Below, piece by piece: positions 22,083-30,344 of a stretch of 64,000 nt of DNA (positions within the stretch are counted from its first letter, which is position 1; every line of letters begins with the position of its first letter). The stretch lies in contig NZ_CP079105.1 of assembly GCF_019285775.1 (NCBI RefSeq), positions 2,728,001-2,792,000 of the forward strand, read 5' to 3'. The position numbers and the translations under genes are program-made. The DNA is from Skermania piniformis. Lineage in GTDB: Bacteria; Actinomycetota; Actinomycetes; Mycobacteriales; Mycobacteriaceae. The notes beneath the pieces are model-generated. The model did no database searches. It was not told where the DNA came from and saw only the letters and a list, made by a program, of their open reading frames with translations.

Positions 22083-22130
22083 ACACTACACCTTGTGTCC
22101 GACACAGTCACCTGACACGACATATTGCGA
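22083..22130 (-). promoter_or_regulatory. Pair of candidate NrdR boxes upstream of nrdHIE
   Basis: ACACTACACCTTGTGT (22083-22098) and ACACGACATATTGCGA (22115-22130) resemble the near-palindromic NrdR operator (ACACTATATATTGTGT-like). They start 32 bases apart, about three helical turns, the usual spacing for cooperative NrdR binding. They lie 175-225 bases upstream of nrdH. The rest of the 336-base gap 21908-22243 shows no gene. Matches are partial (about 12 and 11 of 16). Confidence 0.6.
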
Positions 22131-22243
22131 CTCACACGGATGAAACTCCCTGGTCGTAACCTCGTCGAGTCCGGCGCGTCCGCCTCCGATCGGCGTGTCG
22201 CGACGACGACACGACGCAGCTGCCGAACCTCATCCGAGCAGGG

Positions 22244-23380
22244 TCAGTCGGAGCGTGCTCGGGAGGTGATCAGCACGATGTCGTCATGGACCGCAGCCTG
22301 CAGCGCGCCCAGCACCTCGCCCGGGTCGATCATCTGCTCGGCCACGAACCGGGTGTTGGCGGCGGACAGCTCCCGGTTGCCCGACCGCGCGATCAGCTCG
22401 TCGATCCGACTGTCCAACGACACCGTCCGATCGACAGCGGCGAGCGCACGAACGCGTTCCTCGGCCGCGGCAAGTACGTCGCCGATCCGGCCCAGCGCCC
22501 CGACCCGATCCACCAGCTGATCCCACACCACCGCCAACGCGGCCTGCCGACCCTCGGCGAGCTCGGGACCGTTCACCGCGGCACTACCGACCGCGACCAG
22601 ATCTGCCTCGATCTCCTGCAACGCGACCGTGTCGACAGCGATCTGGACCAATTCGTCGGCGAGATCGAGCTGTAGCCGCTGCACCGCGAAGCAGTCGGAT
22701 TGCCAAATTTCGGATCTGTCGATCCGGTCGAACCAACTCGCGGCAAGGAACAGCAGGGTGTCGTACCGATCGGCAAACCGGCGTTGCTCACCGGTTGGCA
22801 CGGTCAGATACTTGGAGATCCGAGCTACCACGGAGTTCTCGGACAGGCGAACCGCGCGCGCCGACGCATCGGCCGCCGCACCGCGCAGCTGCTCGGTCGT
22901 CGACGGCGCGAACGGAACCGGCGTTCGGGACAGCGCGGTCACCACGGCGGCGCGTTGTCGCGGCTCCAGGTGCACGCCGAGCCTTCGGTCACGTCGGATA
23001 CCTCGAATACCGCTGGCGTAATGCCCCGACCCCGACTCCACCGTCGACCGGAGCGTCTGCAACCGTCGCCCCAGACCCGCCGCTCGATAGTCGATCATCG
23101 CCGCGACCGCACCACCCTGCAGCCGGCCGGTCCGCTCCCGCAGCCTGGCCAGCTCGTCGGTCAGCCGCCGCAACATCGCATAACCGCCGATCGACGGCAA
23201 CGGCCGATCCGCCCGATGCCGCGCCAGCAGCACCGCGCGGGTTTGCTCATCCACCCGCGCGGAAGCGATCAGCACTGCCGCCGCATCGGAGATTTCCGCG
23301 GGCCATCCGGTATCGAACGGGCCGTCGATCCGGGCCTGCGCACACCACAGCCGCACCTGCGCGAGTCGCTCATCCGTCAT
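22244..23380 (-). CDS. Helix-rich protein of unknown function in the ESX-associated cassette
   Basis: The 378-residue soluble protein starts at ATG 23378-23380 (MTDERLAQVRLWCAQARI). No catalytic motif or membrane segment is visible. Composition is Ala/Arg/Leu/Asp-rich with long predicted helices, including coiled-coil-like stretches near residues 225-330 (QRLQLDLADELVQIAVDTVALQEIEADLVAV). I do not recognise a family. It follows the EspG-like gene by 62 bases on the same strand, so it may be the last gene of that cassette, perhaps an accessory or chaperone component; this is inference from position. Confidence 0.7.
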   Translation of the reverse strand: MTDERLAQVRLWCAQARIDGPFDTGWPAEISDAAAVLIASARVDEQTRAVLLARHRADRPLPSIGGYAMLRRLTDELARLRERTGRLQGGAVAAMIDYRAAGLGRRLQTLRSTVESGSGHYASGIRGIRRDRRLGVHLEPRQRAAVVTALSRTPVPFAPSTTEQLRGAAADASARAVRLSENSVVARISKYLTVPTGEQRRFADRYDTLLFLAASWFDRIDRSEIWQSDCFAVQRLQLDLADELVQIAVDTVALQEIEADLVAVGSAAVNGPELAEGRQAALAVVWDQLVDRVGALGRIGDVLAAAEERVRALAAVDRTVSLDSRIDELIARSGNRELSAANTRFVAEQMIDPGEVLGALQAAVHDDIVLITSRARSD

Positions 23381-23442
23381 TTGTGGGCCTCCTCTTGCCG
23401 ACCCCACCCACTGTCCCAGAACGATCCGGCGGGTATCCCGGA

Positions 23443-24195
23443 TCAGCCGGGCGCTATCAGCTCCTGCACGACGTCGCGGAGCGCGGCGGGCCCGCCCGGC
23501 GATATCGATATCGAGCGCGCACGATCGACCAGCAGATAACGGCCGTCGTCGAGAACATCGAGCCAGCGGACGTCGCGACCGTCGCCGGTGTCGCGCGCGC
23601 CGAGGGACGCGCCCGGGTACACCTCGATCCGCCCGATCCCGGTGCGAGGACGGGCCAGCAGCCGAGTGGCATCGGCGACCGGCGTCGGACCGGCATCCGC
23701 GGGACGTAGCCAGGACGTGGCTCGGGGCTCGGGGCCATCCCCCGCAGGAAGCTCGTCGTGGTCGACGTCGATGCGCTTTTGTGTACCGGCACGAACGTTC
23801 GGCAATGCGCGCGCGACGGCGTCGCCGCAGCCCACGCGCTGAACCCGCGTTACCCGCACCGAACCACCGCTGGTCCGGCCGGCTCCCGGATTTTGCTGCG
23901 CCAGAACCGCATCCGCGCCTCGCATGGCGGCATACAGACGAACTTTGTCGGCATCGCCAGGCCCGACGAGTCCGCACACGTGGATGCGCACATCCGGATT
24001 CATCATCACGACGAACGCCTGATACAGCGCTTCGTCCAACTGATCCTCGAACTGTTCGGACGCCGAAATACATTGCCGCGTATAGCGTGCCATCTCACTG
24101 GTCGTCGAGCGATACTGGAACGGATACGGCGGGTCGGCACCGAACGACCGCCAACCGACCTGATAGGTCAGTGGATGAAAGGTCCACGCCGTCAT
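23443..24195 (-). CDS. EspG-like ESX secretion-associated chaperone
   Basis: The 250-residue protein begins MTAWTFHPLTYQVGWRSFG, with RYPYP-like PPYPFQYRS at about residue 24, and ends DVLDDGRYLLVDRARSISISPGGPAALRDVVQEL. This start and end pattern is that of the ESX secretion-associated EspG family, cytosolic chaperones that hold PE-PPE substrates soluble. The assignment rests on recalled family shape, not a search. Its ATG overlaps the stop of the PPE-like gene (ATGA, 24192-24195), which fits a chaperone-substrate pair. Confidence 0.72.
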   Translation of the reverse strand: MTAWTFHPLTYQVGWRSFGADPPYPFQYRSTTSEMARYTRQCISASEQFEDQLDEALYQAFVVMMNPDVRIHVCGLVGPGDADKVRLYAAMRGADAVLAQQNPGAGRTSGGSVRVTRVQRVGCGDAVARALPNVRAGTQKRIDVDHDELPAGDGPEPRATSWLRPADAGPTPVADATRLLARPRTGIGRIEVYPGASLGARDTGDGRDVRWLDVLDDGRYLLVDRARSISISPGGPAALRDVVQELIAPG

Positions 24196-25604
24196 CGGTC
24201 CGCAGGTCCGGACGGATCGTCCGGCGACTCGACATCGGTCACGGCTCCGATCACGGGCGTACCCCAGCGCCCGGCCTGCCGTGCGATCCATTGTCGTAGT
24301 TCGTCGTTCGCCAGATAGTCGGGCGCGGTGCGCCCGCGATCGTCGTCACCGTTACCACGCCCACCCAAGGGCGCCATACCCATTCCCGGGTAACCCGGCC
24401 GGCCGGGGACGGCCGTCGGCGAGCGACCGGTCGCTCCAGCACCTGGGGCGACCCCGCCGAGCAGCGGGGAGCCGAGTGCACCGGAACCCGATCCACCGGG
24501 TATCCGGTCCCCGCCGGAAACGCCGCTCCCGAGGCCGGCGACACCGGGGGCACCCGGGGTGAACGAGCCCGCGCCCGGCGGCCCGACGCCCGAACTCGTC
24601 CCGCAGGTACCGGTTCCGGGCAGTGCAGCCCCCGAGCCGACCGATGGCCCGTAATCGGCGGCCACGGTCTTCCCCGGACTATCGGATGCCGCGGCATCCG
24701 TGCCCGAGCCGACTCCATTCGAGCCACGATCTACTCCGGCAGCGCCGGCACGATCTGCAGCACCCGTGTCGCTGCCGGGGACAGCCACGGCATCGGTTGT
24801 GGCACCGCCCGCAGACCCCTCGCCCGCAGACCCCTCGTCCGCCCCGATGGAGCCGCCGTAGCCACGTTCGTCGAGTTCGGTCGATCCACCGTTCGAGTCG
24901 ACCATCGAACCGTCCCCGGCGCCGCTACCCCATCCGGTCGTCCCCGCGCCCGAATAGCTCGAACCGTATGTACCGGAACCTACTCCGGATGAATCGTCAC
25001 CCGAACCAGCCGAGCCCTCACTCGACGATACCGACCGACCACCACCAGCCGATTCCGCGGTCGAGCCGCCACTCACGGGACCTGGACCGCCGGCAATCGG
25101 CGAGTTCACCGCAGGGAACACCGGAAGCCCCTGCGCGGTCGGGACGATGCCGCCGCCGTAGTAGACGGTGTCGAGAAAATGCACCGCCTGTTGCCTGGCG
25201 GCGTCACGCCGTTCGTCGTCCCATCCGTCGGCGCCGACCAGACCGGCGAGTCGTCCCGGCACCGTCTCGGCAGGTTCCGGCGGCAGATCCAGCTTGGTCC
25301 GATCCAGTGAGTCGACCAGCAAACCTATCTGGCGGGCAACCAGATTGGATGCATCAGCCATTCCGTTCGCATCCCGGGCATAACCCGCGATAGCGGCGGC
25401 GGCCGCCGCACCGGACGCGCCCTGCCACCGGTCGGCGATCGCGCGACCGATCGTGGCCGCCAAGGTCGCGAACACGTCGGCAACCCCGTTCGCCGCGCGC
25501 GCCCACTCCTGCCGAAATCCGTCGACCGATTCGGGCTGGATCGGCTGCACATTGGCGACCAGCTGAGCGTGTTCGAACGCATCGAAATTGGTGGGCTGCA
25601 CCAC
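24192..25604 (-). CDS. PPE/WXG-type ESX substrate-like protein with long Gly/Ser-rich tail
   Basis: The 470-residue protein has an N-terminal helical hairpin (about residues 10-105): GFRQEWARAANGVADVFATL, then the turn DRWQGASG (WxG type), then AAIAGYARDANGMADASN. This is the architecture of PPE and EspB-like type VII substrates. Residues 165-430 are low-complexity Gly/Ser/Ala/Pro. A short C-terminal segment (DYLANDELRQWIARQAGRWGTPVIG) looks ordered and may be a separate binding motif. A canonical YxxxD/E secretion signal is not clear. Coupled to the EspG-like gene. Secretion is inferred. Confidence 0.75.
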   Translation of the reverse strand: MVQPTNFDAFEHAQLVANVQPIQPESVDGFRQEWARAANGVADVFATLAATIGRAIADRWQGASGAAAAAAIAGYARDANGMADASNLVARQIGLLVDSLDRTKLDLPPEPAETVPGRLAGLVGADGWDDERRDAARQQAVHFLDTVYYGGGIVPTAQGLPVFPAVNSPIAGGPGPVSGGSTAESAGGGRSVSSSEGSAGSGDDSSGVGSGTYGSSYSGAGTTGWGSGAGDGSMVDSNGGSTELDERGYGGSIGADEGSAGEGSAGGATTDAVAVPGSDTGAADRAGAAGVDRGSNGVGSGTDAAASDSPGKTVAADYGPSVGSGAALPGTGTCGTSSGVGPPGAGSFTPGAPGVAGLGSGVSGGDRIPGGSGSGALGSPLLGGVAPGAGATGRSPTAVPGRPGYPGMGMAPLGGRGNGDDDRGRTAPDYLANDELRQWIARQAGRWGTPVIGAVTDVESPDDPSGPADR

Positions 25605-25628
25605 ACGGGGCTCGACGACCAGCCCGGC

Positions 25629-25787
25629 CTACTGCGGCAGAGCAGAAAGGTCCGGCGGCCCGGAACCCGCCGGGCCGACGAACTGTTCCGGCTTGCCGGT
25701 GATCACCGGCAGACTCTGTAAGTTTGCCACCACCTGATCGATGCCCGGGATCAATGGCTGCGGCGACGGCAGATAAGGAGCGGACAT
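25629..25787 (-). CDS. Small 52-residue protein within the ESX-associated cassette
   Basis: A short ORF runs from ATG 25785-25787 (MSAPYLPSPQPLIPGIDQVV) to TAG at 25629-25631. AAGGAG-like purines (CTTAT upstream is absent, but CCGATG follows the previous stop by three bases) suggest coupling to the 125-residue gene. The product is Pro-rich with a central hydrophobic helix-like stretch (VVANLQSLPVITG). It fills the gap between two cassette genes and ends 24 bases before the PPE-like start. No family recognised; possibly a small PE-like partner, which is speculation. Confidence 0.6.
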   Translation of the reverse strand: MSAPYLPSPQPLIPGIDQVVANLQSLPVITGKPEQFVGPAGSGPPDLSALPQ

Positions 25788-25790
25788 CGG

Positions 25791-26168
25791 TCAGCCGACG
25801 ATCTGGCTCGTCACCCGAGCAAAGGCGTCGCTGGTTTCCTGATCGGTGGTCAGCGAGTCCGCTACCTGAGCACCGACCATATCGTGGATCGCGCGGAGAC
25901 AGACGATGTGCTCGTCCAACCGATCCACGAACTGCTGGGCGACGTCGGCCAGGATCTGCGCCAGTTGAGTACCGCAAGGAAATTCGCCGAGCGGAAGCAT
26001 TTCCTTACGACGAAACATCGCCTGCCTGCGCTCTGTCAGCCCCTCGACCGCTTCCGCGCAAGCTCTGGCGGCGTCCTCGGCGACTTCCGCGTCCAACAGA
26101 ACATCACCCGCCTTCGCCAAGGCGGCATAAGAAAGGAGTACATCTACTCCGGACGAAGCGACGAACAT
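25791..26168 (-). CDS. Helical 125-residue protein of unknown function in the ESX-associated cassette
   Basis: MFVASSGVDVLLSYAALAKAG begins a protein made of two or three predicted amphipathic helices (about residues 10-50 and 68-120), Ala/Glu/Asp-rich, without transmembrane segment. Size and helical content resemble WXG100-type or ESX-accessory proteins, but no WxG is present. A single Cys pair (C37, C65) is visible. Second gene of the cassette, three bases before the 52-residue gene. Not recognised. Confidence 0.72.
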   Translation of the reverse strand: MFVASSGVDVLLSYAALAKAGDVLLDAEVAEDAARACAEAVEGLTERRQAMFRRKEMLPLGEFPCGTQLAQILADVAQQFVDRLDEHIVCLRAIHDMVGAQVADSLTTDQETSDAFARVTSQIVG

Positions 26169-26213
26169 CGCGACCCTCCCCCGATGGGCACCGATACTGA
26201 TTCGACGCTAGCC

Positions 26214-26744
26214 TCAGCGGGGCATCGCTGCAACTACCACGTCGCCGACTCGGTACGCCCAGACACACATCGGAGTGGTGTCCTCGGTGAACGCAGTGCG
26301 TGAGACTTGCATGAGCGCTATCCCAGCGGGCTCCAGCGGGACGACCAAGAAGCAAAAGGATCCGGTCCGATCCCCCTCATCTCGATATGTGGTAACCGTA
26401 CGATTGCCAACAATCGCATCATGAAAATCGTGGTTTCCCTGACCCGAATGAACTTGCTCGATCGTGGCCCCCGCGATCGCCGTGAGTGTCATGAAGAGGT
26501 CGTCATTGTGCCACTCGCAGCTGAGTTCGCCGGCCCCGTTGACCAGCGACGCCGAATCGCGGGTCGCGGGATCCAATCCGGCCCGCCGGATCACATCGTC
26601 GGACAACGAGCACGGGTCCCACGGCGCCGCTCGGGCCGACCGCACCGCCGTCCCGTCGACGCTCCGCCCACACCCCCCCACCAGCACCATCGCCGTCAAC
26701 AGCACAAGCGCGACGACGAAACCTGATCTCCGAACCACCCTCAT
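26214..26744 (-). CDS. DUF3558-like lipoprotein
   Basis: The 176-residue protein starts at ATG 26742-26744 with MRVVRRSGFVVALVLLTAMVL and lipobox VGGC, so it should be exported and acylated. WDPCSLSDDVIRRAGLDPAT and LSCEWHND match the DUF3558 family found widely in Nocardia and mycobacteria, often near ESX-linked genes. Conserved Cys pairs could form disulfides. Function unknown. First gene of the minus-strand cassette that continues to 22244. Confidence 0.8.
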   Translation of the reverse strand: MRVVRRSGFVVALVLLTAMVLVGGCGRSVDGTAVRSARAAPWDPCSLSDDVIRRAGLDPATRDSASLVNGAGELSCEWHNDDLFMTLTAIAGATIEQVHSGQGNHDFHDAIVGNRTVTTYRDEGDRTGSFCFLVVPLEPAGIALMQVSRTAFTEDTTPMCVWAYRVGDVVVAAMPR

Positions 26745-26779
26745 CGACAACCCCCGTGTCAACGCGGCCGGGTTCCGAC

Positions 26780-27376
26780 TTATCGACTACACGCCCCCGG
26801 CAGTAGCAACCTGAACATCTCACCCACCTGCGCCCCGCCGATCGCCGGGTCGGCAGCACGCTGAAAGCCGACCCCCAACGCCATACCGACCAACCCGAGC
26901 GCGAGGAGGTCGCGGTCCACTCCCGCCGACTCGTCGACGAATCGATCGATCAGTCGGCGGCACAGCGCCCGTAGTCGGGCGTGCCGCTCGACCGTCGCAG
27001 CCCGATTGTTTCCGCCGCTCAACGCCGCGACCTCGATCTCCAACTGCATCCAGCGCGGGTCGCCGACGGTCGCCTCGGCCCAGGTCGACAACGCGTCGAT
27101 CAGCCGATCGGGCGGCTCGGTTTCGATCAGCTCGGCGAGCCGTCGCTCCTCCCGGCGATACAGCTCGTCCACCACCGCGATGCCCATCGCGGCCTTGTCG
27201 GCAAAGTTGGAGTACACCGCGCCGCGGGTATAGCCGGCCGCCGCGGCGACTTCGTCCAGCGACGTGGTGCGAAATCCTTCGGTCAGAAACAATTCCACCG
27301 CGGCAGCGACAACCGCGGCGCGCGTCCGTTGCTGGCTCTGCGCGCGGGTGAGCCGTTCCCGGCGGACGACGGTCAC
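26780..27376 (-). CDS. TetR family transcriptional regulator
   Basis: The 198-residue regulator has an N-terminal HTH: RAAVVAAAVELFLTEGFRTTSLDEVAAAAGYTRGAVYSNFADKAAM (about residues 16-60). The C-terminal ligand domain is variable. GTG at 27374-27376 overlaps the monooxygenase stop (GTGA), so the regulator is the second gene of a two-gene operon and likely autoregulates it. The pair corresponds to Rv3049c-Rv3050c in M. tuberculosis, with the order reversed relative to nrdHIE here. Confidence 0.9.
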   Translation of the reverse strand: MTVVRRERLTRAQSQQRTRAAVVAAAVELFLTEGFRTTSLDEVAAAAGYTRGAVYSNFADKAAMGIAVVDELYRREERRLAELIETEPPDRLIDALSTWAEATVGDPRWMQLEIEVAALSGGNNRAATVERHARLRALCRRLIDRFVDESAGVDRDLLALGLVGMALGVGFQRAADPAIGGAQVGEMFRLLLPGACSR

Positions 27377-28878
27377 GCCGGCAGCTTCTCGTATCGGTAG
27401 TCGTCGAGATCGAATCGCGCGCTCCGCCATATTGTCTCGGCAGTAGTCGCGGCACGGATCGGCACGTCGCCGTGCTTGTCGAAGTAGTAACTGTTCGCAC
27501 CGTCGCAGCCCGGCCGGAAGAACACCTGATTGCCCCGCCGACCGAGCATCGCGGTGAAATACCGGTCGTTCGCCTCCGTCGTTATCTCGACTCGGGTCGC
27601 CTCGGCGTCACGTGCCTTCCCCAGGCACCGCGTGATGTGCCGCATCTGGGTTTCGATCAGATTGAAGTAGGACGAGCCGTTGTACCCGTAGGGCCCCAGA
27701 ATCAGGAAGAAATTCGGGAACCCGGGGACGCTGACGCCCTCGTACGCCTGGAATCGATTGCTGTCCCAGAACTTCTCCAGGTCGGCGCCGCGCGATCCGA
27801 TCACCGGAAACGGCGGCATGTTGCCGGCTTCGAAAACCTTGAACCCGGTGGCCAGGATCAAGACGTCGATCTCGTGCTCGACACCGTCGACGGTTCGAAT
27901 ACCGGTCGGCGTGATCCGCTCGATCGGCGAGGTCTCCAGCAGCACGTTGTCCCGATTGAATGTCGGCAAGTAGTCGTTGGAGAAGCTGGGGCGCTTGCAG
28001 CCCAACCCGTACCGTGGAGTGAGTTTGTCCCGAACGACCGGATCGCGCACCTGGCGGCGGAGGAAGTCGCGCCCCTGACGCTCGCCTACCTTGGCCACCG
28101 GCACCAGACCCGCGAAGTGCGCGGCAACCGGAAACGTCAGTTCGACGAACGCCTGACTCGCCACCCGCGCGACGCTCTCGACCCCCGGCACCCGGCCCAA
28201 CAGTTGCCGGCCCAACCACGGAATCGGTGCGTCGAGCTTGGGCAGACACCAGATCGGCGTCCGCTGGAACACGGTCAGCTGGGCCACCTGCGCGGCGATC
28301 GAGGGAATGATCTGCACCGCGGAAGCACCGGTGCCGATGATCGCCACCCGCTTGCCACGCAGATCGAGGTCGTGATCCCACCGGGCGGTGTGGATCACAT
28401 CGCCGGTGAAGTCGTCCGAGCCGGCGATGTCCGGTCGCTTCGGCTGGGTCAACACACCGGTTGCACCGATCACGAACCGAGCGGTGATCTGCTCCCCACC
28501 GTCGGTCCCCAATCGCCACAGATGCGCGTCGTCGTCGAACTCCGCGGCGACGACGCGCGTGTTCAGTCGCGTGCGCGCGCGCAGGCCGTACTTGTCCGCG
28601 CAGTGCTCGGCGTAGTCCTTGAGCTCGCTCCCGGGCGCATACACCCGGGACCAGGGACGTTGCTCGAACGAAAACTGGTAACTGAACGACGGGATATCGA
28701 CGGCGACACCGGGATAGGTGTTCCAGTGCCACGCGCCACCGAGCCCGTCGCCCGCCTCCACCAGCAAGTAGTCGTGGATGCCGAGCTCGTCGAGCTTGAT
28801 CGCCGCGCCGATTCCGGAGAAGCCACCACCGACGATCACAGCCTGGTGATCCGGAATCGAGATGTTCTGCGTATCCAC
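27373..28878 (-). CDS. Flavin-containing (Baeyer-Villiger type) monooxygenase
   Basis: The 501-residue FAD/NADPH enzyme is like Rv3049c. VIVGGGFSGIGAAIKLDELG binds FAD, RVAIIGTGASAVQIIPSIA binds NADPH, and FQRTPIW follows. The BVMO fingerprint FxGxxxHxxxW appears as FTGDVIHTARWDHD. It would oxygenate ketones to esters or oxidise soft nucleophiles; substrate unknown. It starts at ATG 28876-28878, 47 bases from the divergent UbiB-like gene, and is coupled to a TetR regulator. Confidence 0.92.
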   Translation of the reverse strand: MDTQNISIPDHQAVIVGGGFSGIGAAIKLDELGIHDYLLVEAGDGLGGAWHWNTYPGVAVDIPSFSYQFSFEQRPWSRVYAPGSELKDYAEHCADKYGLRARTRLNTRVVAAEFDDDAHLWRLGTDGGEQITARFVIGATGVLTQPKRPDIAGSDDFTGDVIHTARWDHDLDLRGKRVAIIGTGASAVQIIPSIAAQVAQLTVFQRTPIWCLPKLDAPIPWLGRQLLGRVPGVESVARVASQAFVELTFPVAAHFAGLVPVAKVGERQGRDFLRRQVRDPVVRDKLTPRYGLGCKRPSFSNDYLPTFNRDNVLLETSPIERITPTGIRTVDGVEHEIDVLILATGFKVFEAGNMPPFPVIGSRGADLEKFWDSNRFQAYEGVSVPGFPNFFLILGPYGYNGSSYFNLIETQMRHITRCLGKARDAEATRVEITTEANDRYFTAMLGRRGNQVFFRPGCDGANSYYFDKHGDVPIRAATTAETIWRSARFDLDDYRYEKLPA

Positions 28879-28925
28879 ATACGCAGAGTATCCAAGTTGT
28901 CCGGCACCCGCTACCCTCGACGACG

Positions 28926-30254
28926 ATGAACGAAAGCACTACCCCCGAGCTGCTGCTGCGCCGAGTCCCGATCACCACCGAGGTGACCCGGGTCGGCGCC
29001 ACCGCCTGGCAGGCGGCGATCGGTGGCGGACAGGTTCTGTTGGACGGCTTGCGTCGACGGCCGCTGGCCGCCGCGGCGGCACACGCCACCCGGGACCGAT
29101 TCGCCGCGCTCGGCCCGACCTACGTCAAGCTGGGCCAACTCATCGCATCCAGCCCTGGGGTGTTTCCCGGCGTGCTGTCCGAGGAGTTCCGCACCCTGCT
29201 CGACCGGGTGCCGCCGGCCGACCCCGGCACGATCCATGACGTACTGCTGGCCGAGCTGGGTGCACCGCCCACCGACGTATTCGCCGAGTTCGATCCGGTG
29301 CCGATCGCATCCGCATCGATCGCGCAGGTACACCCGGCACGACTGCATTCGGGCGAGCGGGTGGTGATCAAGATCCAACGGCCCGGTATCGAAACCCGGC
29401 TCGCCGCCGACCTGCAGATCCTGGAGCGGGTAGCAGCCACCGCCGAGCTCTCACGATACGGCCGGATGGTCAGCGCCACGGAAATCGTCGACGACTTCGG
29501 CGCCAATCTGCGCGACGAGCTGGACTTCCGCACCGAGGCCGCCTCGATCGACGAGTGGCGCGCGTGCCTGGCGGGCACCCGGTTCGCCGATCGGGTGCGT
29601 GCTCCGCAGGTGCACTGGGACCTGACCACTACCCGGGTCCTGACCATGGAGTACGTCGACGCGATCCGAATCGACGACGCCGCGGCGGTTCGGGCAGCCG
29701 GACACGATGGCGTCGACCTTCTTCGTACCCTGTTGCTTTCGCTGCTCGAATCGGCATTCCGCGGCGGAATCTTCCACGGCGATCTGCACGCGGGCAATGT
29801 CCTGGTCGATCCCGAGGGCCGGATCGTGTTGTTGGACTTCGGGATCGTCGGGCGATTCGACGACCGTACCCGGGTGATCCTGCGCCGGCTCCTGGTGGAT
29901 CTGATGGTGCGCAACGACTTCGATGCGGCCGGTCGAGCCTTGTTCCGGCTCGGCGCGGTCCGTCGAACCAGCGATCGGTCCGCCGAAGATATGCGCCAGT
30001 TCACCGCGCCGCTGCGCCGTACCAGCCTGGCCAACGTGTCCTACACCCAGCTCGGCCGCCAACTGGCCGAACTGGCCAAGGCCTATGATGCGAAGCTGCC
30101 ACGCGAACTGGTACTGGTCGGCAAGCAGTTGCTCTACGTCGAGCGATACATGAAGCTGCTCGCGCCGCGTTGGCGCCCGCTGAACGACAGCGAGGTCATG
30201 GGATACATGAGCGGCTTGATAGTCCAGGCCGAGCGGGAGCGCGCCACCGGCTGA
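28926..30254 (+). CDS. ABC1/UbiB family atypical kinase
   Basis: The 442-residue protein has the UbiB hallmarks: TYVKLGQLIASSPG (KxGQ motif), ASIAQVHPARL (Ala-rich nucleotide loop), VIKIQRPG (Lys), IFHGDLHAGNVLVDPEGRIVLLDFGIVG (catalytic loop and DFG). Two hydrophobic C-terminal segments typical of membrane-anchored UbiB are absent here. UbiB proteins support quinone or lipid metabolism, with ATPase rather than protein kinase activity shown for relatives. ATG 28926 chosen. Divergent from the monooxygenase. Confidence 0.9.
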   Translation: MNESTTPELLLRRVPITTEVTRVGATAWQAAIGGGQVLLDGLRRRPLAAAAAHATRDRFAALGPTYVKLGQLIASSPGVFPGVLSEEFRTLLDRVPPADPGTIHDVLLAELGAPPTDVFAEFDPVPIASASIAQVHPARLHSGERVVIKIQRPGIETRLAADLQILERVAATAELSRYGRMVSATEIVDDFGANLRDELDFRTEAASIDEWRACLAGTRFADRVRAPQVHWDLTTTRVLTMEYVDAIRIDDAAAVRAAGHDGVDLLRTLLLSLLESAFRGGIFHGDLHAGNVLVDPEGRIVLLDFGIVGRFDDRTRVILRRLLVDLMVRNDFDAAGRALFRLGAVRRTSDRSAEDMRQFTAPLRRTSLANVSYTQLGRQLAELAKAYDAKLPRELVLVGKQLLYVERYMKLLAPRWRPLNDSEVMGYMSGLIVQAERERATG

Positions 30255-30344
30255 ACCCACCTCGCCCTGTGCACAACCAATCGGTAGTTCACAGTTGCCC
30301 GCCGACCGCGGCGGCGGGAACATCCGGCCCACGATGATGAGCCG

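Noticed and set aside
24400..25110. Possible tandem repeat or CRISPR-like array
   Set aside because: The repetition follows Gly/Ser codons of the PPE-like protein, with irregular spacing and no conserved repeat unit; no CRISPR or cas gene is present in the window.
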